64,000 nucleotides of DNA from Zygaena filipendulae (GCA_907165275.2 OU015654.1:10743501-10807500), one strand, 5' to 3'. Positions 1 to 13,189 are shown, counted from the stretch's first letter. The notes: generated by a model from the letters alone, not told the origin. Numbers and translations are program-made.

Positions 1-960
1 TCTATGTTCAAATATAACTTGATACTTAATCTATCCAACAGCTTCCACTGCCTTTAAGAGATATAACGTAGATTCTTTACCTACTTAAGTCGTATTTGAA
101 TAACGATTGTACAAGTTGATTAAAACTTAGCTGAGTGTGCCTAGATACCTATTCACTCGATCATTGGAGGGTGTGAACAACAGAAATTCATTATCATTAC
201 AAGAGTATTAAAAGCATCTACGAATCGATTCCATTTCAAGAGCAAACTGTATCCCACCCACGCAGTTTAAACGCCTATTCCGCTAGCGCATGTCGAATAA
301 AATAAATATTTATGTCATAGATAGATATACCTATTTATCCACGTAACTTAAATATTATATTATAGAAGTTGGTGTATGCTCGCTTTATTGTTGTAGATTA
401 TTTCAATAATTTTATATCCCTCTTGGAACGGTAGATACCTACTTTTTCGGATAAAAATATCCTTTTCAGTATGCCCCTGATAAGGACAATTTTAGAGGTA
501 TAATAAACAAAAAACTTACATTCGCATTTGTAATTTTACGAGTAGTTAGGATTAACAGCAGTAAAAACAAATGAATTCGAATGTCAAAATTGAAACGGTT
601 TTTTTTTTCGGAATAGCGCCTCAGGTAATTAGTCATAAATTGACGTCATCTCTCCGTCAACAACAATAATAATAATCAACGAGGGATCGTTCTAATTGTA
701 TGTCATCAACACCTATACGTTTAATTAAACACGTGCCGTTCGTTAACGGATACACGGGTCACTCGCTCCGGCGTTCTGACCTCACTTGAAACTGCGTATT
801 GGAGTGGAGTGAGCGAAGCGCGACCCACAACTCAACCTCGATATGCCCGCTGACATTGAGAACCCGACCTTACACTTGACACTTCATTTCGACTTCTCAC
901 TGGACCATATAAGTGGTATAAAGCATTAAGCATAGAGCGTTTATTTTATTCAAAACTAAA
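1..960. other. AT-rich DNA, no gene seen
   Basis: No ORF, RNA gene or repeat boundary can be supported here. Positions about 720-900 are visibly richer in G+C than the surroundings but carry no recognisable promoter motif. Confidence 0.5.
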
Positions 961-1150
961 TATGCCCCACGGTTCCGCCCGCGAGAGGTTCGGAATTCCC
1001 GCAGTAACTCCAAAGTAGCTTATGTACTTCTTATAACATCAGATAATAATTAGCAGTTAAAGTCCTGTCAAAATGGCTCCAACCGTTTCTGAGTTTCACC
1101 CGCGTTGGTTTCTGAATTCCTGCAGGAACTCTAAACTTCATTTATATAAA
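961..1150. mobile_element. Decayed Helitron-like 3' ends
   Basis: Two degraded pieces resemble the 3' end of the short Helitrons of this window: a minus-oriented piece near 961-1012 with a CCCACGGTTCCGCCCGCG-like block followed by GGAATTCCCGCAG, and a second near 1075-1140. The small ORFs at 1073-1401 run through this debris and are not credible genes. Confidence 0.35.
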
Positions 1151-1700
1151 CCTTATCCTGACAATAAGGAACACAAAAAAAAAGATTATTCTATTTGGTG
1201 CAGTCGTTTCGAAGTTGTGCGATCACATGCTTTTCGGGGATTAATTTTTATTTATATATGTTGGAGGTTATCATTAAGTATATGTATTTACTCTCCACTC
1301 CAAATAGGTTATTCTTAACTGCCCACGATTTATGTCTACTTATCTTATCTTTAATATATATAAATCACGTGTCAAGTTCATTGTCCGCGATGAACTCCTA
1401 AACTACTGAACGGATTTTGATCAAATTTTGTAACCACTTATAATATGGTCCAACTTAAAAGATTTAATTTCGCGGGGCACCACGTAATTTGATTATATAT
1501 CATATGAAAGTATTTCAGTATTTTTTTTTTAATTTTAAATGACATTTAGAGGTCGCTACCAAGGTTTGAATTTTCAATAAAAACTCAAAATCTGTTTTTG
1601 TTAGATTCTGTTATTTTTATAGCCAGGACATAAAAATATTACAAATATATTGTTGTTGTTATGAATTAAGATATTATGTAGATATTTAAATCATTTATTT

Positions 1701-2480
1701 TTAAGATACAAGGGTTGATTTGTTAGTACTAGGGTACGTTTTCCTATACTCTTTTACCAACAAAAGCAAATATTGTTTTTGTTCTTCATTGTTTGTAATT
1801 AATTTAGGTATTATATTCTACTATTAAAGCAACACCGCGCTCAGCTATCTCGTTCGCTACTTGCACAGAATGAACAGTATTTTTGACAGCTATATAATCA
1901 GTGTCTTCGTTTCAAGTTTCCACGACTTTTTTCAACAAATTTGATGAGATACCTAAGATCTGGAAGAATCTTAAGGAATTACTATTCACAAAGTTTTCTA
2001 TATTGTTTTCGTGGATATGTGTGATATCAAGTTTTATTCTTTTAAAGCAATCTTATGTGCCTTCAATTTTCAGTGCTTCTACCATTTTCTTCTTCTCTTG
2101 GACTGAAAGTTCGTCATCGAAAAAGGCAAGCGAAACTACCTCTTCTGACAAATACCATAAATTACAAATCTTTTACAGTGCAACAGTAGCTATATTTTTG
2201 TTAAAGCTTTCAAAGGCTTTAAGGTCTTTCAATAATTGTAAGTCGTTTCTTGGTGCTGACCAACCAGTAGAGGCTTGAATCCAGTATTTAACATAAATCA
2301 TCTTCTAATTTTTCTTCTTTTTTCTTTAATACTTCTCAACGTTTTTTTTGTTTATTTAAATTTTTTTTAGATTCTTCCGTTCTTTAAAATTTTTTCAATT
2401 CTACTGATGACGTTTTTTTAATTGAATTGGTATACTAGCTTTTTCCCACATAACTCCGCAAGCTTCAGGTATGCTTTTCT
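1701..2480 (-). pseudogene. Decayed transposon-associated gene (AERGVAL family), C-terminal part
   Basis: Reading the minus strand gives a broken but coherent protein. Blocks in order are: APRNDLQLLKDLKAF (near 2200-2260), SEEVVSLAFFDDELSVQEK (near 2085-2150), SNSLRFFQILGISSNLLKK (near 1930-1990), NEIAERGVALIVEYN (near 1810-1860), then after a frameshift KLITNNEEQKQYLLLLVKEY ending at a stop whose complement is 1701-1703. From family memory, the order FFDDE..., LRFF.ILG, AERGVALI.EYN and EEQKQ belongs to the C-terminus of an uncharacterised multi-copy protein family seen in arthropods and cnidarians and thought to be transposon-derived. Several in-frame stops and at least one frameshift make it a fossil. 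The plus-strand ORF at 1901-2278 is only its antisense shadow. No function is claimed. Confidence 0.55.
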
Positions 2481-3104
2481 TCATCTAGGTAGTAAAAAAA
2501 AAAACGCAAAACTTCACTGACGGATGGCAACGTTGATTGGCTTAATTCGTATAATAATTGACCGATAAGTCAAACCTTTTTTCGCTGACTTTTGATATAC
2601 CAATGTTAAAACCTTTGCTCTACCAGGATAAAAAAATTTTTTCATCTGAAATGTATACTAGTGCCGAATTTTCAAATCTGAGTCTCAAAAAAGTAAAAAA
2701 CTAAAGCCTCGATTGTAATAGGTAATAATATCCACCGCATTTTATTTAATTTCTTTCGGATTTTTATAGTTAAATTGTCATTATCAACCTAAAGAAATAA
2801 AACATTTGATTTATAAACAATTTTTGGCCATATCAACAATATTAGTAGGATTTAGTAACTTGGGAGGTACATTCTTTCACGAATCTTACTGCTTTACTAT
2901 AGGCAGAGATAATGTAATACTATACCTAGGGGTTACCTAAAAATGGAAGTATTAGGATCCGAAAAAGGGATTGAGTTATAAGCGCGAAACGGTATTCAGG
3001 CTAAAAGAAAGTTAAATTTTTGTAATCGTAATAAATTATTATTATTTGTTCCTATACACAGAAATTTCCGACAGATAAAACAAAAAGTATCTATGGCTGA
3101 TCTG

Positions 3105-3290
3105 CTGGCCCAGTTAGCTCTCGGTTGGCGTCGTGCCTAGCTGTCAATCGACTGATTCCGGGTTTGATATCCGGCCAAGACAAGTGTTTGTTTCAATAGC
3201 TCGCCACCAAAAGTAATATTTTGTCCACTGACAGCTTTTCACCATCAACCATTCCATCCTTTTATATTCGATACATTTTTGTGCGCGAAA
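3105..3290 (+). repeat. Possible tRNA-derived SINE, decayed
   Basis: The stretch shows TTAGCTCTCGGTTGG, like a polymerase III A box, and GGTTTGATATCCGG about 40 bases later, like a B box. It does not fold as a full tRNA. Only one copy is in the window, so the SINE assignment is tentative. Confidence 0.35.
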
Positions 3291-3631
3291 GTCTTTATAA
3301 GAAATAATTTAAAAAATGAGAACAATTTTTCTTAAGTACTAATTGTAACAACAGGCAGTCTTATCTCTTACAGCGATTCTCTCCCAGACTCTTTTAGGGT
3401 GCATACAAAATTGCAATGAAGTGGAAAGGCGGTGTTTTTATCTAAATACTATAGTATAACATAATAGGATGCCACAATGGTAGACCTGTAAAGGCTTTCT
3501 GTAAACTGTAAAGTATGCAATTGGGAATTACTGGTATTATAAATAGTTTTAAAACAACTCTGTTGTATTTAATCTGAAAACCATTATATTACTTGGTTGT
3601 ATTGGTGATAGCTGATAATGAGAGATAGCAC

Positions 3632-3735
3632 CGTTGGTGTAATGGTAAGAAACTGACTGCTAGGTATGCTAGCTTTCACGGGTTCGATCCCCGGATCAGG
3701 GTAAACATTTATGTGGTGAATATTTATGTTTACCC
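3632..3735 (+). repeat. tRNA-like SINE head with hairpin
   Basis: An A-box-like TGGTGTAATGGTAAG is followed by a good B box, GGGTTCGATCCCCGG. The two ends do not pair as an acceptor stem, so this is not a working tRNA gene. Immediately downstream GGGTAAACAT and ATGTTTACCC form a hairpin, as expected of a SINE body rather than a tRNA trailer. Confidence 0.45.
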
Positions 3736-3845
3736 TAAATTGAGTTTTAAAACCAGCGCATATGTAGGTATTTAAATCAGTGGTCAGATACTTATAGTAT
3801 AAGCTCTGCTTAATTTGGGATCAAGCGGTATTGTTTGATAATCCT

Positions 3846-4048
3846 TCCTACTAATATTATAAATGCGAAAGTTTGTAAGAATGTATGGATGTTTGTTACT
3901 CTTTCACCCAAAAACTACTAAATGGATTTAAATGAAACTTTACTATAATATAGCTTATACATCAGATTAACGCATAGGGTACTTTTTATCCCGGAATTCC
4001 CGCGGGATATCCGACATTAACGCGGGTGAAACCGCGGGGAACAGCTTG
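3846..4048 (+). mobile_element. Short LEP1-like Helitron
   Basis: It starts TCCTACTAATATTATAAATG and ends in a CGCGGGTGAAACCGCGG hairpin followed by ACAGCTTG. Non-autonomous Helitrons start with TC, carry a hairpin about 10 bases from the 3' end, and end in CTRR. Here the expected terminal CTAG reads CTTG, one substitution. The body is the sub-type without the TGGCATGCA block. No coding capacity. Confidence 0.65.
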
Positions 4049-4812
4049 TCTACAAATATTATTAAAATTATCATATTATTATTCAAACACGTCTAGTACT
4101 TTTACTGCATCTGTGCACACGTAGATAAAGAAAATTGAATTGATATGTTGGCCTCCGTAACGATAGATACCTAATAATGTCCAATGTGTAAAATGAAACG
4201 ACACTTAAAATAAAAAAATTAAACGAAATTAATTCTGGCTTAATATTATGAAATTGTAAAAATTTTACACAAAACGTTGAATTTATTTCTCAACGAAAAC
4301 ATGCCAGTGAATTGAATAATAAGTACCTACGTTTCATGTATTCATGTATACCTATTACATTTCTATCACGTACGTTATGTGGAAGCAAATAAAAAATCAC
4401 CGCATGAGCGTTTCCGTTCTTCATTGAATTAATGTGTTTACTTAAATTGAATACAAAAGTTGACGTTTTGTTTATCGAAAATACCTAAACCAAATGGATG
4501 AACTCATTCAATACACCGAAGAGTTGAGGCAATCTCAAATTTGCTACGAGTACCTACTTATATTGAAATAGCCGAAAACAACTGATAAGTTAAATTATGA
4601 TTATTAGTTTCGTATCTGAAAGCTGAAGTTATCATGGTTCATAAATCAAAATATTCAACCAGTAGTCAGGCAGTCCCCGTGGCAATTCCGGGATAAAAGT
4701 GTCCTATGTCATTAAGGAACAATGTAGCTTCCTATGAGTGAAAGACTGGTTAAGTAAGTTTTAAGTCTTTTCATTACAAACGGTCCAAAAGTCTTTTGTC
4801 TTTATATTACAA

Positions 4813-4975
4813 TCCTACTAATATTACAAATGTGAAAGTGTGGATGTTTGGATGTTTGTTACTCAATCACGCAAAAACGGCTGAACGGATTTTGACGGAC
4901 AAAGGGTACTTTTAATGCCGGAATTTCTGCGGGAACTCTTAAATTACCGCGGGTAAAACAGTGGGGTACAGCTAG
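4813..4975 (+). mobile_element. Short LEP1-like Helitron
   Basis: It starts TCCTACTAATATTACAAATG, contains TCACGCAAAAACGGCTGAAC, and ends TACAGCTAG before a T. It is internally shortened between the primer-like middle and the 3' block. The 5' part carries two GGATGTTT units. Confidence 0.7.
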
Positions 4976-5499
4976 TATTAATATAAATGACTTAGCTTAT
5001 GAGACATATTATTAATAAAAACTTTGGCACACCTCCACCGGACTAGCAATGGCTCCGAACCTAGAGGGATTTGCAAGCTTCATAACTCAATTTAAGGAGA
5101 TCAATTTATTAACACTTTTATATTATGTATATAAAGGAGGAAATAAACTAAAATTGGTTTACGATCGATTAAACTAGAAATTTTGTAAAACAGTGTTTTC
5201 ATTATTAACGGTATCCCTTTTTCGGTAAAAATATTATAATAACAGGTTTAATTTTTTTTTAACAATAATTTTAAAATATTTTATTTATTTCTTCTACAAC
5301 AGAACAAAATATTCATACTTTAGCTTATATATTTATTAAATATAAATTTAACATATAAAAACAGAAAATTAAAAACGTTATGCTAATAAGTTTATTATTA
5401 AATTTATACTATCATAATCATAGACTCACCTCAAAAACAATTATACCGCAACAAAAAAAGAACCCGCAATATAATACCACAAACAAACAATCCACGTGT

Positions 5500-5720
5500 T
5501 TTGCAACAGTTATTACGAACACTTTGTAATTACTACGCTACGTTGAGGAACGGGTGTAGCGAACTGTTCGTTGGCGCGCTACGCCGTAGTACCGCGTCAC
5601 GTTCGGCTCGTAGCTAGCTACGAATCTGACCGGTGGGCTCGCGTTCCCGACAGCTACTGAGCTGCGATGCACCCCCAGACGCGCGCCCGGATGCAATCTC
5701 CGAGCGTCCTTGCTTATTTC
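5500..5720. other. GC-rich island, possible regulatory DNA
   Basis: A sharp local rise in G+C and CpG inside very AT-rich DNA, with no ORF and no match to the repeats in this window. It could be an enhancer, a promoter or part of an unrecognised element; nothing decides between these. The flanks 4976-5499 and 5721-6500 hold only AT-rich DNA. Confidence 0.25.
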
Positions 5721-6499
5721 AATTGGAACTTTAATTGCATGTGCATTTGATTTAATAATTCGTTAAATACCTTTGTTATTGAGAATAAACAACTAGTACG
5801 GTTTTATGATTACCTACCCAATTTGTGGCAGTAATTATTTTTGAGTTATAGAAAAGGGTATTAATATTTTGTTTTAAAGGGAGTGGGCGGGTTATGGGAA
5901 GCTTTTTATTGTGTAAATACAATCTATTAACACAATCTATTTTAATATATTTTTAAGTTTTTTTAACAATTCAACCAAGTCTATGCTACATATAGTTAAT
6001 ATATACGTATAAGTTGATATTTGTGTAATCCTATAGTCACTCAGTGTAATATGTATATTGTATAAGTATACCTTCTTTGTTCAAGGATATTTTGTCTTCT
6101 AAGTTGCCAGAGTTCTAGTTATAATACGTAATGTAGGCTAACGATTTCCTGAACGGTCGACTGAGGTTATCCAAACCTTAAGGCGTTCAAACATTTAAAT
6201 GTGTCTGTTATTTCATATATAGACTCAAGGCAATTATTTACTTTCAATTGTGAGACAGCAAAGAGAAGCTATTGTAGTAAAAGTATTTTAATAGTTTATG
6301 TTGCTCGATTTTAGTTTGCATTAAGTAAAAAAAAAAAACAATTTTTTATAAAAAAATGTATGAAGGTATTTAATCGTAAAGCATGATATTTTCTCGTCGA
6401 AGGCCACTACCATTCTTTCGAAAGTACGCAAACACAACAAATTAACCCTTTTTTAACAAAGCAAGTATTTACATAAAACTGTATACGAAATTAAAATAC

Positions 6500-7060
6500 G
6501 AAAACTGGCGGGAAACATGCGGGACGACGCGACGTACACAAAGTGACGCCGCTATCATCAAACGCACACCGACGTCCTCGCTCACCGTTCGAACTGCAAG
6601 ATAAATGCTATTTAATTACATTATTAAAGTAAATCCCCGGAACCGTCTGTGGCTTTATGAAAGAATTTAATAATAAAGAGCACAGGGATATTATTCAATT
6701 TTTTTTCCACGGAAAACAAAAAGAGACCGAAAGAAATTCCGCAGCCACCTGGGCTCAGGCTGCTGGCTGGCGGTCGGGAGGGCAGTGGAATTTATTAACA
6801 TTCAAATGATTTATAACTAGCGAACAGCTGAATATTTTCTGATTCGCTTTTTAAATTAAATTGTTTCATTCGCCTTTGACTGGATTTCATTAAGGGTAAC
6901 GAAATGCCACTGAGATGAAAAAGATAATCTCGGGTGGAACGGCAGTATTGCCAGGGTGGATAGTGCGCAGCGCCCGCCCCGCCGCAGCTGGCACGCGGCT
7001 TAATCATTGTGTCGTGTCGCGATCCTTCCGTGACCGTCGCGTCAAACCACCGACTTATTA
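6500..7060. other. Mixed GC-rich block, possible conserved non-coding DNA
   Basis: Two GC-rich blocks (about 6505-6600 and 6725-7060) surround sequence with homeodomain-like ATTAAATTG, a GATAATC word and CAGCTG E boxes. The 70-residue minus ORF at 6795-7007 has no coding features. A cis-regulatory module is plausible but unproven. Confidence 0.25.
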
Positions 7061-7179
7061 AATACTGGCCGTGGCATAGATTTAACTAGAAAAACTTTCT
7101 GGACTTCGGCATTTCTTCCATACTACGTATAATGTTAGGAAGAGAAAAGATTTGATTTTTTGTATGCGTTATTTGTTTA

Positions 7180-7316
7180 TAATAATGGTTAAACCCAAAA
7201 ACTACAAAAATTCTTTCTATTTGTCTACAGAATTCCTGTGTACTTTCAATTTCATCCCCGGGGTTCTCGCGGGAACTCAGAAATTAGGAAGAGTGAAACA
7301 ACGGGGGATCAACTAG
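7180..7316 (+). mobile_element. Decayed Helitron fragment
   Basis: A degraded block TTCTCGCGGGAACTCAGAAA precedes AGAGTGAAACAACGGGGGATCAACTAGG, recognisable as a worn 3' end with CTAG at 7312-7315. The 5' end cannot be placed. Confidence 0.4.
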
Positions 7317-8105
7317 GATTTTATATTTGGAGACAATGATGTTTTTTCTCATTTGCGGTCCCCTAACTTCTCCATCATCATCGTGCGAAATATCCATCAG
7401 AAACTTGGACTTTGTAAATTTTTTTACTCTAAATGAGATTTTCTTGCCAATTAGCCTCGATAGAGATTGACAACTAATAAAATATCAAAGTATTGACGAA
7501 AAACTAAATGTTTGTAATAGCAAAAAGTTTAGTGTTTATGCACTGTAGTGCCGGGCCAAGACGAGCCAAGCGATGCGCAAAGGATCTACCTTTTCTCAAA
7601 ACGTTTCGTCGTTTTTTTGAACCCTTATAACTTTGGTTTGGATTATACCAGATAAACATACTTCTCGGGGTATGTTATCAATAGCGGACATAATAAATAT
7701 CTGAAGTTCTATTTGCATAGCTCTTATACTTAAGATTTTATTGATATCTATATATTATGTATATAGTAGTAAGTAATTTTATATTATTTATTTATAGCAC
7801 CGTTTTAGCAAATGGCTGTCATGGTGTTGTAATTATATTGAAAAAAAATAAAAAAAAAATCTAAAAAACCTGATTTTATCACTGATGACTCATTGATGAT
7901 TATCAAAATTCTTAGGGTATTAGGGTAGGGTCCTAGGAAGCCGAAATTTGGTATGTAAGCTAGTATTAGTACACAAACAACAAAAAAAATATAAAACTAG
8001 TAACTCTTATCACCCAACTCCTTAAATAAAAAAAATTGTCACAAGCAACTTACAAAAAGAATCAAATCAAATATACTTGAAAAAAATGAAATCCCACCAT
8101 AAACA

Positions 8106-8480
8106 TTTTCATGAAATGTTTCCAAGACGAGACCATATCATTATGGCTCGCACTGTCAAAGAGTTATCTGATCTCATGTAGAGATAAGGCCTCACTTCAC
8201 AAACTCTACATTTTAATCTAAATATGTATCTTGGCCGTTTTGTTACTACAAGAACTATTGTAGAACAGAAAAGTAATGAACAGTTGATAAGTTTTTCACC
8301 TTACGCCCCTTTGAATGTAGCGAAATGGCTAAGCCACATATTTTGACTAAGGTGTAGAGTTTGTGAAGTTAGCTGTTAGACCTTGTAGAATTATGGCGTG
8401 AAGAGTTAGAAGCTTGGTTCTAGATGAAATTTGATAAGTTTTTGACATGGTCTCACCTTGGCAATATTTTACATGAAAAT
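8106..8480. mobile_element. Candidate MITE with long imperfect inverted ends
   Basis: The left end, with CATGAAATGTTTCCAAGACG then AGACCATATC, is matched in reverse by the right end, where GACATGGTCTCACCTTGG runs into ATTTTACATGAAAAT. Further in, CTTCACAAACTCTAC (about 8197) is matched by GTAGAGTTTGTGAAG (about 8355). The ~375-base unit is therefore largely self-complementary. Only one copy is present here, so family status is inferred. Confidence 0.45.
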
Positions 8481-11400
8481 TATTTTAGTGGAATTTATTA
8501 TTTTCTCTGTAATTATCACAATGATGATACGTGACATAAATAAGTTTAAGTTAGATATAAATAACCCATACAATGATGATAAAATAATAATAAAATAAAT
8601 TGAATTAGATTCATCAAATAAAGTTAAAATAAAATTAAAATGACATATACATGTCACGTTGTAAAAGTACAACTGACTTAAAACGCAATGGAGAGTTCGC
8701 ATAGTAGATACTCGAGTACATTCACTGGTGATATATATCGGGAGAGGACCGCAAGACAAGAAGTCTCATTAACTTGCCACCGCCGGTCCTTTCATACGAT
8801 CCAGTCATTACTTACGTACGTGTAATTGGGTAAATGCATCGCCATAGAGTTTATAAAATATCCAAGTTACTTCATTAATAAAATATATTTTTCAGTCGTA
8901 CTTAACTTTAGCAAAAACGTTTATTTATTTTTAAACGCCCGTAAAAATAAAAGCAACTTGTTATAATTTAATTTCATTTATAGCTAATTGAAATTTTCAG
9001 ACAGAATTTTTTTAAGCTCATTGTTTTGGTTTCTGCTAGAGATAATAATACGTTAGTGTAATTGAGCGAATACTGTATTATTTTCTCTTAAATACCTTAT
9101 TATTTAAATTCAAAGTTGGCCTTTATGTGTGAGCTCTTTTCGACGTCAATAAAATTACAATAATAATTATAATAGCCCTCATAAACGTTCGCCCTTCACA
9201 GCTTTATAATTTTATGGCGGAAGATGCTGCGCAATAAATTCTTAAAAACACTGGTTGTTTTAATTATGGAATCAAGTTATATTATTTGAAAAGAAAATTA
9301 TTTAATGTATATTTTCTAATTTATTTCTCGATAGCCGTTTTACTGGCACTGTAACTATCGCTTCTGTGTGATGGATACTTGAAGCTGCTCTGAATATGGT
9401 AGACCTCTAATTACGCTGCAAACCTTGGCGACCGCACGCGTCTTAGCGTCCATTTACTAGCGTACAATGCCCAAGGAAGTTTTTCACCCATTTAGTTTAT
9501 CAAGCGATTTTTTTTCATTAAAGTTTCCCGCCTTATTACTCCCTTCTCTTCTTCCCTACTCCCTTTGTTAAACACACGTAATTATAAACAACGCGTGCGT
9601 TACTGTGACGAAAAAATTACCCGTGTCTAAAGAAATTTCACTTCCACCGCTCAAACAAATTGTAAGCCTCCTCTTTATTTGAAGTAAGTTAACAATTTAT
9701 TTCCTAAGCCTACACTGATAAAGTGAAACCTAATTACACGTTCACATCATGTCATGTCACGTCGTACTTTTACTAACTTTATAGTACCGGTATTGAAATC
9801 CAATGAAATCCTTACCACGTTGAAATAAGGTTTAATTTACTTCCTTTGATTTGGAATCTGTAAGCAAGAAGCCTATTAATTGTGTGGGTACATTTGTGGA
9901 GGCCGTGAAAAGCATGACACCACAAGGTTTCATTGTGTGGTTGCCAACTAACGACCTAATTACCTCCGCATATGGGCCCTTTAGGCGCCAAAGCCATGAA
10001 TTTACAAAGATAAACTCTGAATTGGCATAGCTATTTTAATTTTTTTTACTGCCAATGTTTTTGTTGCTTATTTCATCCATACACACTTTTTATTCAACAA
10101 AGTCCATAGGCACAGCCAATTTACACGTCTAATTATTTTTATTCATATTGAAATACATTGGTGAGATGCATTTCAATGCCTTAAAAAGACTTTTTAAAAA
10201 TAGAATAGAATGGAATAGTTAACTCATTAGCATTACGCAAATTGCTAACTTTCCAGCGAACGCATCATTTTATTTTATATTTTCACTATATTTTACAAAA
10301 ACTGTATGGGTCAATTTTCGAAAAGTCCTCAGATCTTGGAGAGCTATAAAACTGTATTATCGTATTTACTATTCAAATAAAGAAAATAAAACATTTACAC
10401 AATAAAACATATTCAATTTAGAAGTTATATAAATACAATCTCAAACCCACGATCCATAAAATGAAACGTTTTAAGACCACGATCAAATTGGGAGCATGCA
10501 GAACCAAAAAGAGTGGATCTTTTTTTCGAGAGGTTTTGTCCGCCTAATGAACCGCATGCTGATACAAAAATTCATGAAGCGAGTGCAATTGCTAATCTGT
10601 GGCCCTGTGTCAAGTGTCAAGACTTCTTAGCAGCTTTCTTTTAGCCCTTGTACAAGACACGAGTACGAGTCACTTAAAATCGCTAGTTACTAGTTAACCA
10701 TTCAAAGTAATACGTTGATAAACCAAATTAAGTTTTATGTTATTGTATTTTTTATCTTATTTATTTGCAAAATTTTTCGAGAAACTGTGGAGAATAAATC
10801 TATGGAGAACTGGTATAATTTAAAAGGTTTAAATATGTATACATATAAATAGTAAATATATATATATACGTATATATATATAAATATGGATAATATATTA
10901 AAATTCAACGCCTTTTTTTCTTTCTTAAGCGTAACTAGATAATCAAGTTTTTTTTTAATAAAGTTTTAAAACGAAAATAAAATAAACTATAAATGCAACT
11001 TCATTTTATTCGAAACTTTATTTTTTCATTGTATCGTGTTTTATACATAATTATGTCTTTGCTTTTTTAATGTTCATGAGTTCAGTGGAGGTACCTACTG
11101 ATGTACCTACTCTATTTCCATCGCTCATAATATACTAAATTAATTATTTTTTACTTTAACGTACAACAATGAGTGTGTACACATGCGAGAGTACGAAAAT
11201 ATTTTTTTTAATGAGTATTGAATTCAATAAAAGCTCGAACAATGCCGTGTGTGGCGGCCCACCATTGCATGCCTTTTGTTTTAAACGAGGCGCCGGTATT
11301 ATGAATTTTTCACCGCAACAATGTTTAATGAGTGCCATACTTAGGTACCTTCCTATATCATGATAAAGCCGGTATACGTATATAGAGGTAGTCGGCCATG

Positions 11401-11618
11401 GGTGTGTATTGCAAATATCAGTGAAAAAGCAACATGTAGGTAGGTTATTGTTGGCAACTGGCTGGTGATACATTCCTTTTATCAGAGAGAAGGTAATCAC
11501 TACGTTTTACCTTTTATGATTTAGTTTTGATAGATTGGTTTTTATTGTTTTTGCCTTGGGTTGTCAACTCAGAAGAATAACTAATCAGGTTGTCATTTGT
11601 CAATAGAGTGAGTATTAT
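8481..11618. other. Long AT-rich stretch without recognisable gene
   Basis: No element or gene could be supported. A (TA)n/TATATACG tract lies at about 10850-10890. ORFs at 8469-8759 and 11156-11500 have no domain, repetitive or AT-driven composition, and no supporting signals. A 30-base sequence at 11483-11512 recurs at 28470-28499. Confidence 0.5.
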
Positions 11619-11657
11619 CCATCGAAATAATAAGTATCTACTATATTATTTCGATGG
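11619..11657. repeat. Perfect 14-bp inverted repeat
   Basis: CCATCGAAATAATA at 11619-11632 is matched exactly by TATTATTTCGATGG at 11644-11657, leaving an 11-base loop. It may be the remnant of a small fold-back element. Confidence 0.7.
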
Positions 11658-11937
11658 TATTATCAAGTCGCAAAATATGTAATTTTCAAAATATATCGTT
11701 TTTTTTTCACTTCAATCGCGTTGCTTCGTCTATCAAGTCACACATTTTCATTGGCACAATTATAAAAGTTGCCATTTAATAAAAAAGAAGAAGAATAATA
11801 ATAATTAGAATTCAAACTAATCTTATTAATTACACTTTACAGTTATACAAAATCTTAAGTAATGCAAAAACAAATATCTATTAACACATTCAAAAATTAT
11901 GCTTAACAAACATAATTTATTTGAATAATATATTGTA

Positions 11938-12391
11938 CTAGCTGTTCCCCACGGTTTCACCCGCGGTAATATCGGAATTCCCGCGGGAATTCCGGAATAA
12001 AAAGTACCCGAGCCAAATTTCATCGAAATCCGTTCAGCCGTTTTTGCGTGATTGAGTAAACGTATGCGAGGATAAGAGCTCGAAAGCGCATTTTCATCCG
12101 ACTTGCTTCAAACTTATCGTCACTGCTCAGCTCCTATCTGTCTTAGCGTTATTTTATATAGCCTATAACCTGCCCAGGAGTATGGACTACAATCGTACCA
12201 AGTTTGGTTAAAATCCCTTCAGTAGTTTTTGACCCATGCGTGCACATACAGACAGACAGACAGACAGACAAAAAATTTACTGATTGCATTTTTGGCATCA
12301 GTATCGATCACCATTCATCCTCCAATATTAATTTTGAATATATATTCAATGTACAGAATTGACCTCTCTACAGTTTTATTATAAGTATAGA
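11938..12391 (-). mobile_element. Complete long-type LEP1-like Helitron
   Basis: On the minus strand it starts TCTATACTTATAATAAAACT, passes the GATCGATACTGATGCC block and a (TCTG)n tract (seen on the plus strand as CAGACAGACAGA), and ends with the CCGCGG hairpin and CTAG (11938-11941). At 454 bases it is one of four long-type copies in the window (others at 20748, 34744 and 51588), all sharing the TC start and CTAG end. No ORF. Confidence 0.75.
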
Positions 12392-13185
12392 TTGGAGCAT
12401 TATTATTGGATTTTGAATACTTAAAGGGAGCCGTTAATTTTTCATTCAGCTATTTATACAGAATTTTTCATTAAAACTCGATCAAAACCTACAGAAATAT
12501 GGGTTCCTGAAATGAATGTAAATAAAATCGTTTATCCATGTCCTGTCAACAGATTACATGCAATACTCGTAGTATTAAAAAAATTCCTGTATTTACTTAC
12601 TGCTGAATAATTATAATGTAGATATGATTAATTATAATAATTATTTATAGTCTTTGTTTGTCTACTGATAAATAATATAGCCAAAGTTTAATGAATATTA
12701 CAATAGCATACCAAAATCAAAACTAATTCACCGACTAATCACAAAATATTGAAACTTAATTTGACCTATGAAGCTGATATTTGGACGCAGATAAGCAATA
12801 ACATGTTAACCCACAAAAGTTATTGATACAGAACGCTTTATTGAGAGTTAGAGAACGTTTTTTTAATTACATGTTTACCTTATTACATTTTAAATATGTA
12901 ACAAAATGTCCGTCCGTTAGTTTAATGATCCGTGTGTTCATAACGGTTTTCTAAAACAAAATAATGCTATATAGATTTAAACCTACTAACCGACCATAAA
13001 CTAGTATAGATAGTAGATACATATTAGTTTTACCCCATCAGTCAATTTGAATCAGGGGAACATAATTTTTTTTTAATACGTAAAACACGACGTACGTCAT
13101 TTTTGGACTTGTCAATTTTTAACCGCAATTTATACATTTCTTTTATAAAACAAGTTACTTAGTTAAGTAGTATATTCTACTGCAG
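12392..13185. other. AT-rich DNA, nothing recognised
   Basis: No ORF, RNA or repeat boundary could be supported. Confidence 0.5.
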
Positions 13186-13189
13186 TGGC

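Noticed and set aside
1901..2278. 125-codon plus ORF
   Set aside because: Antisense shadow of the minus-strand fossil, which matches a known family pattern.
3632..3710. Functional tRNA gene
   Set aside because: A- and B-box-like blocks exist, but the acceptor ends do not pair and no clover-leaf forms.
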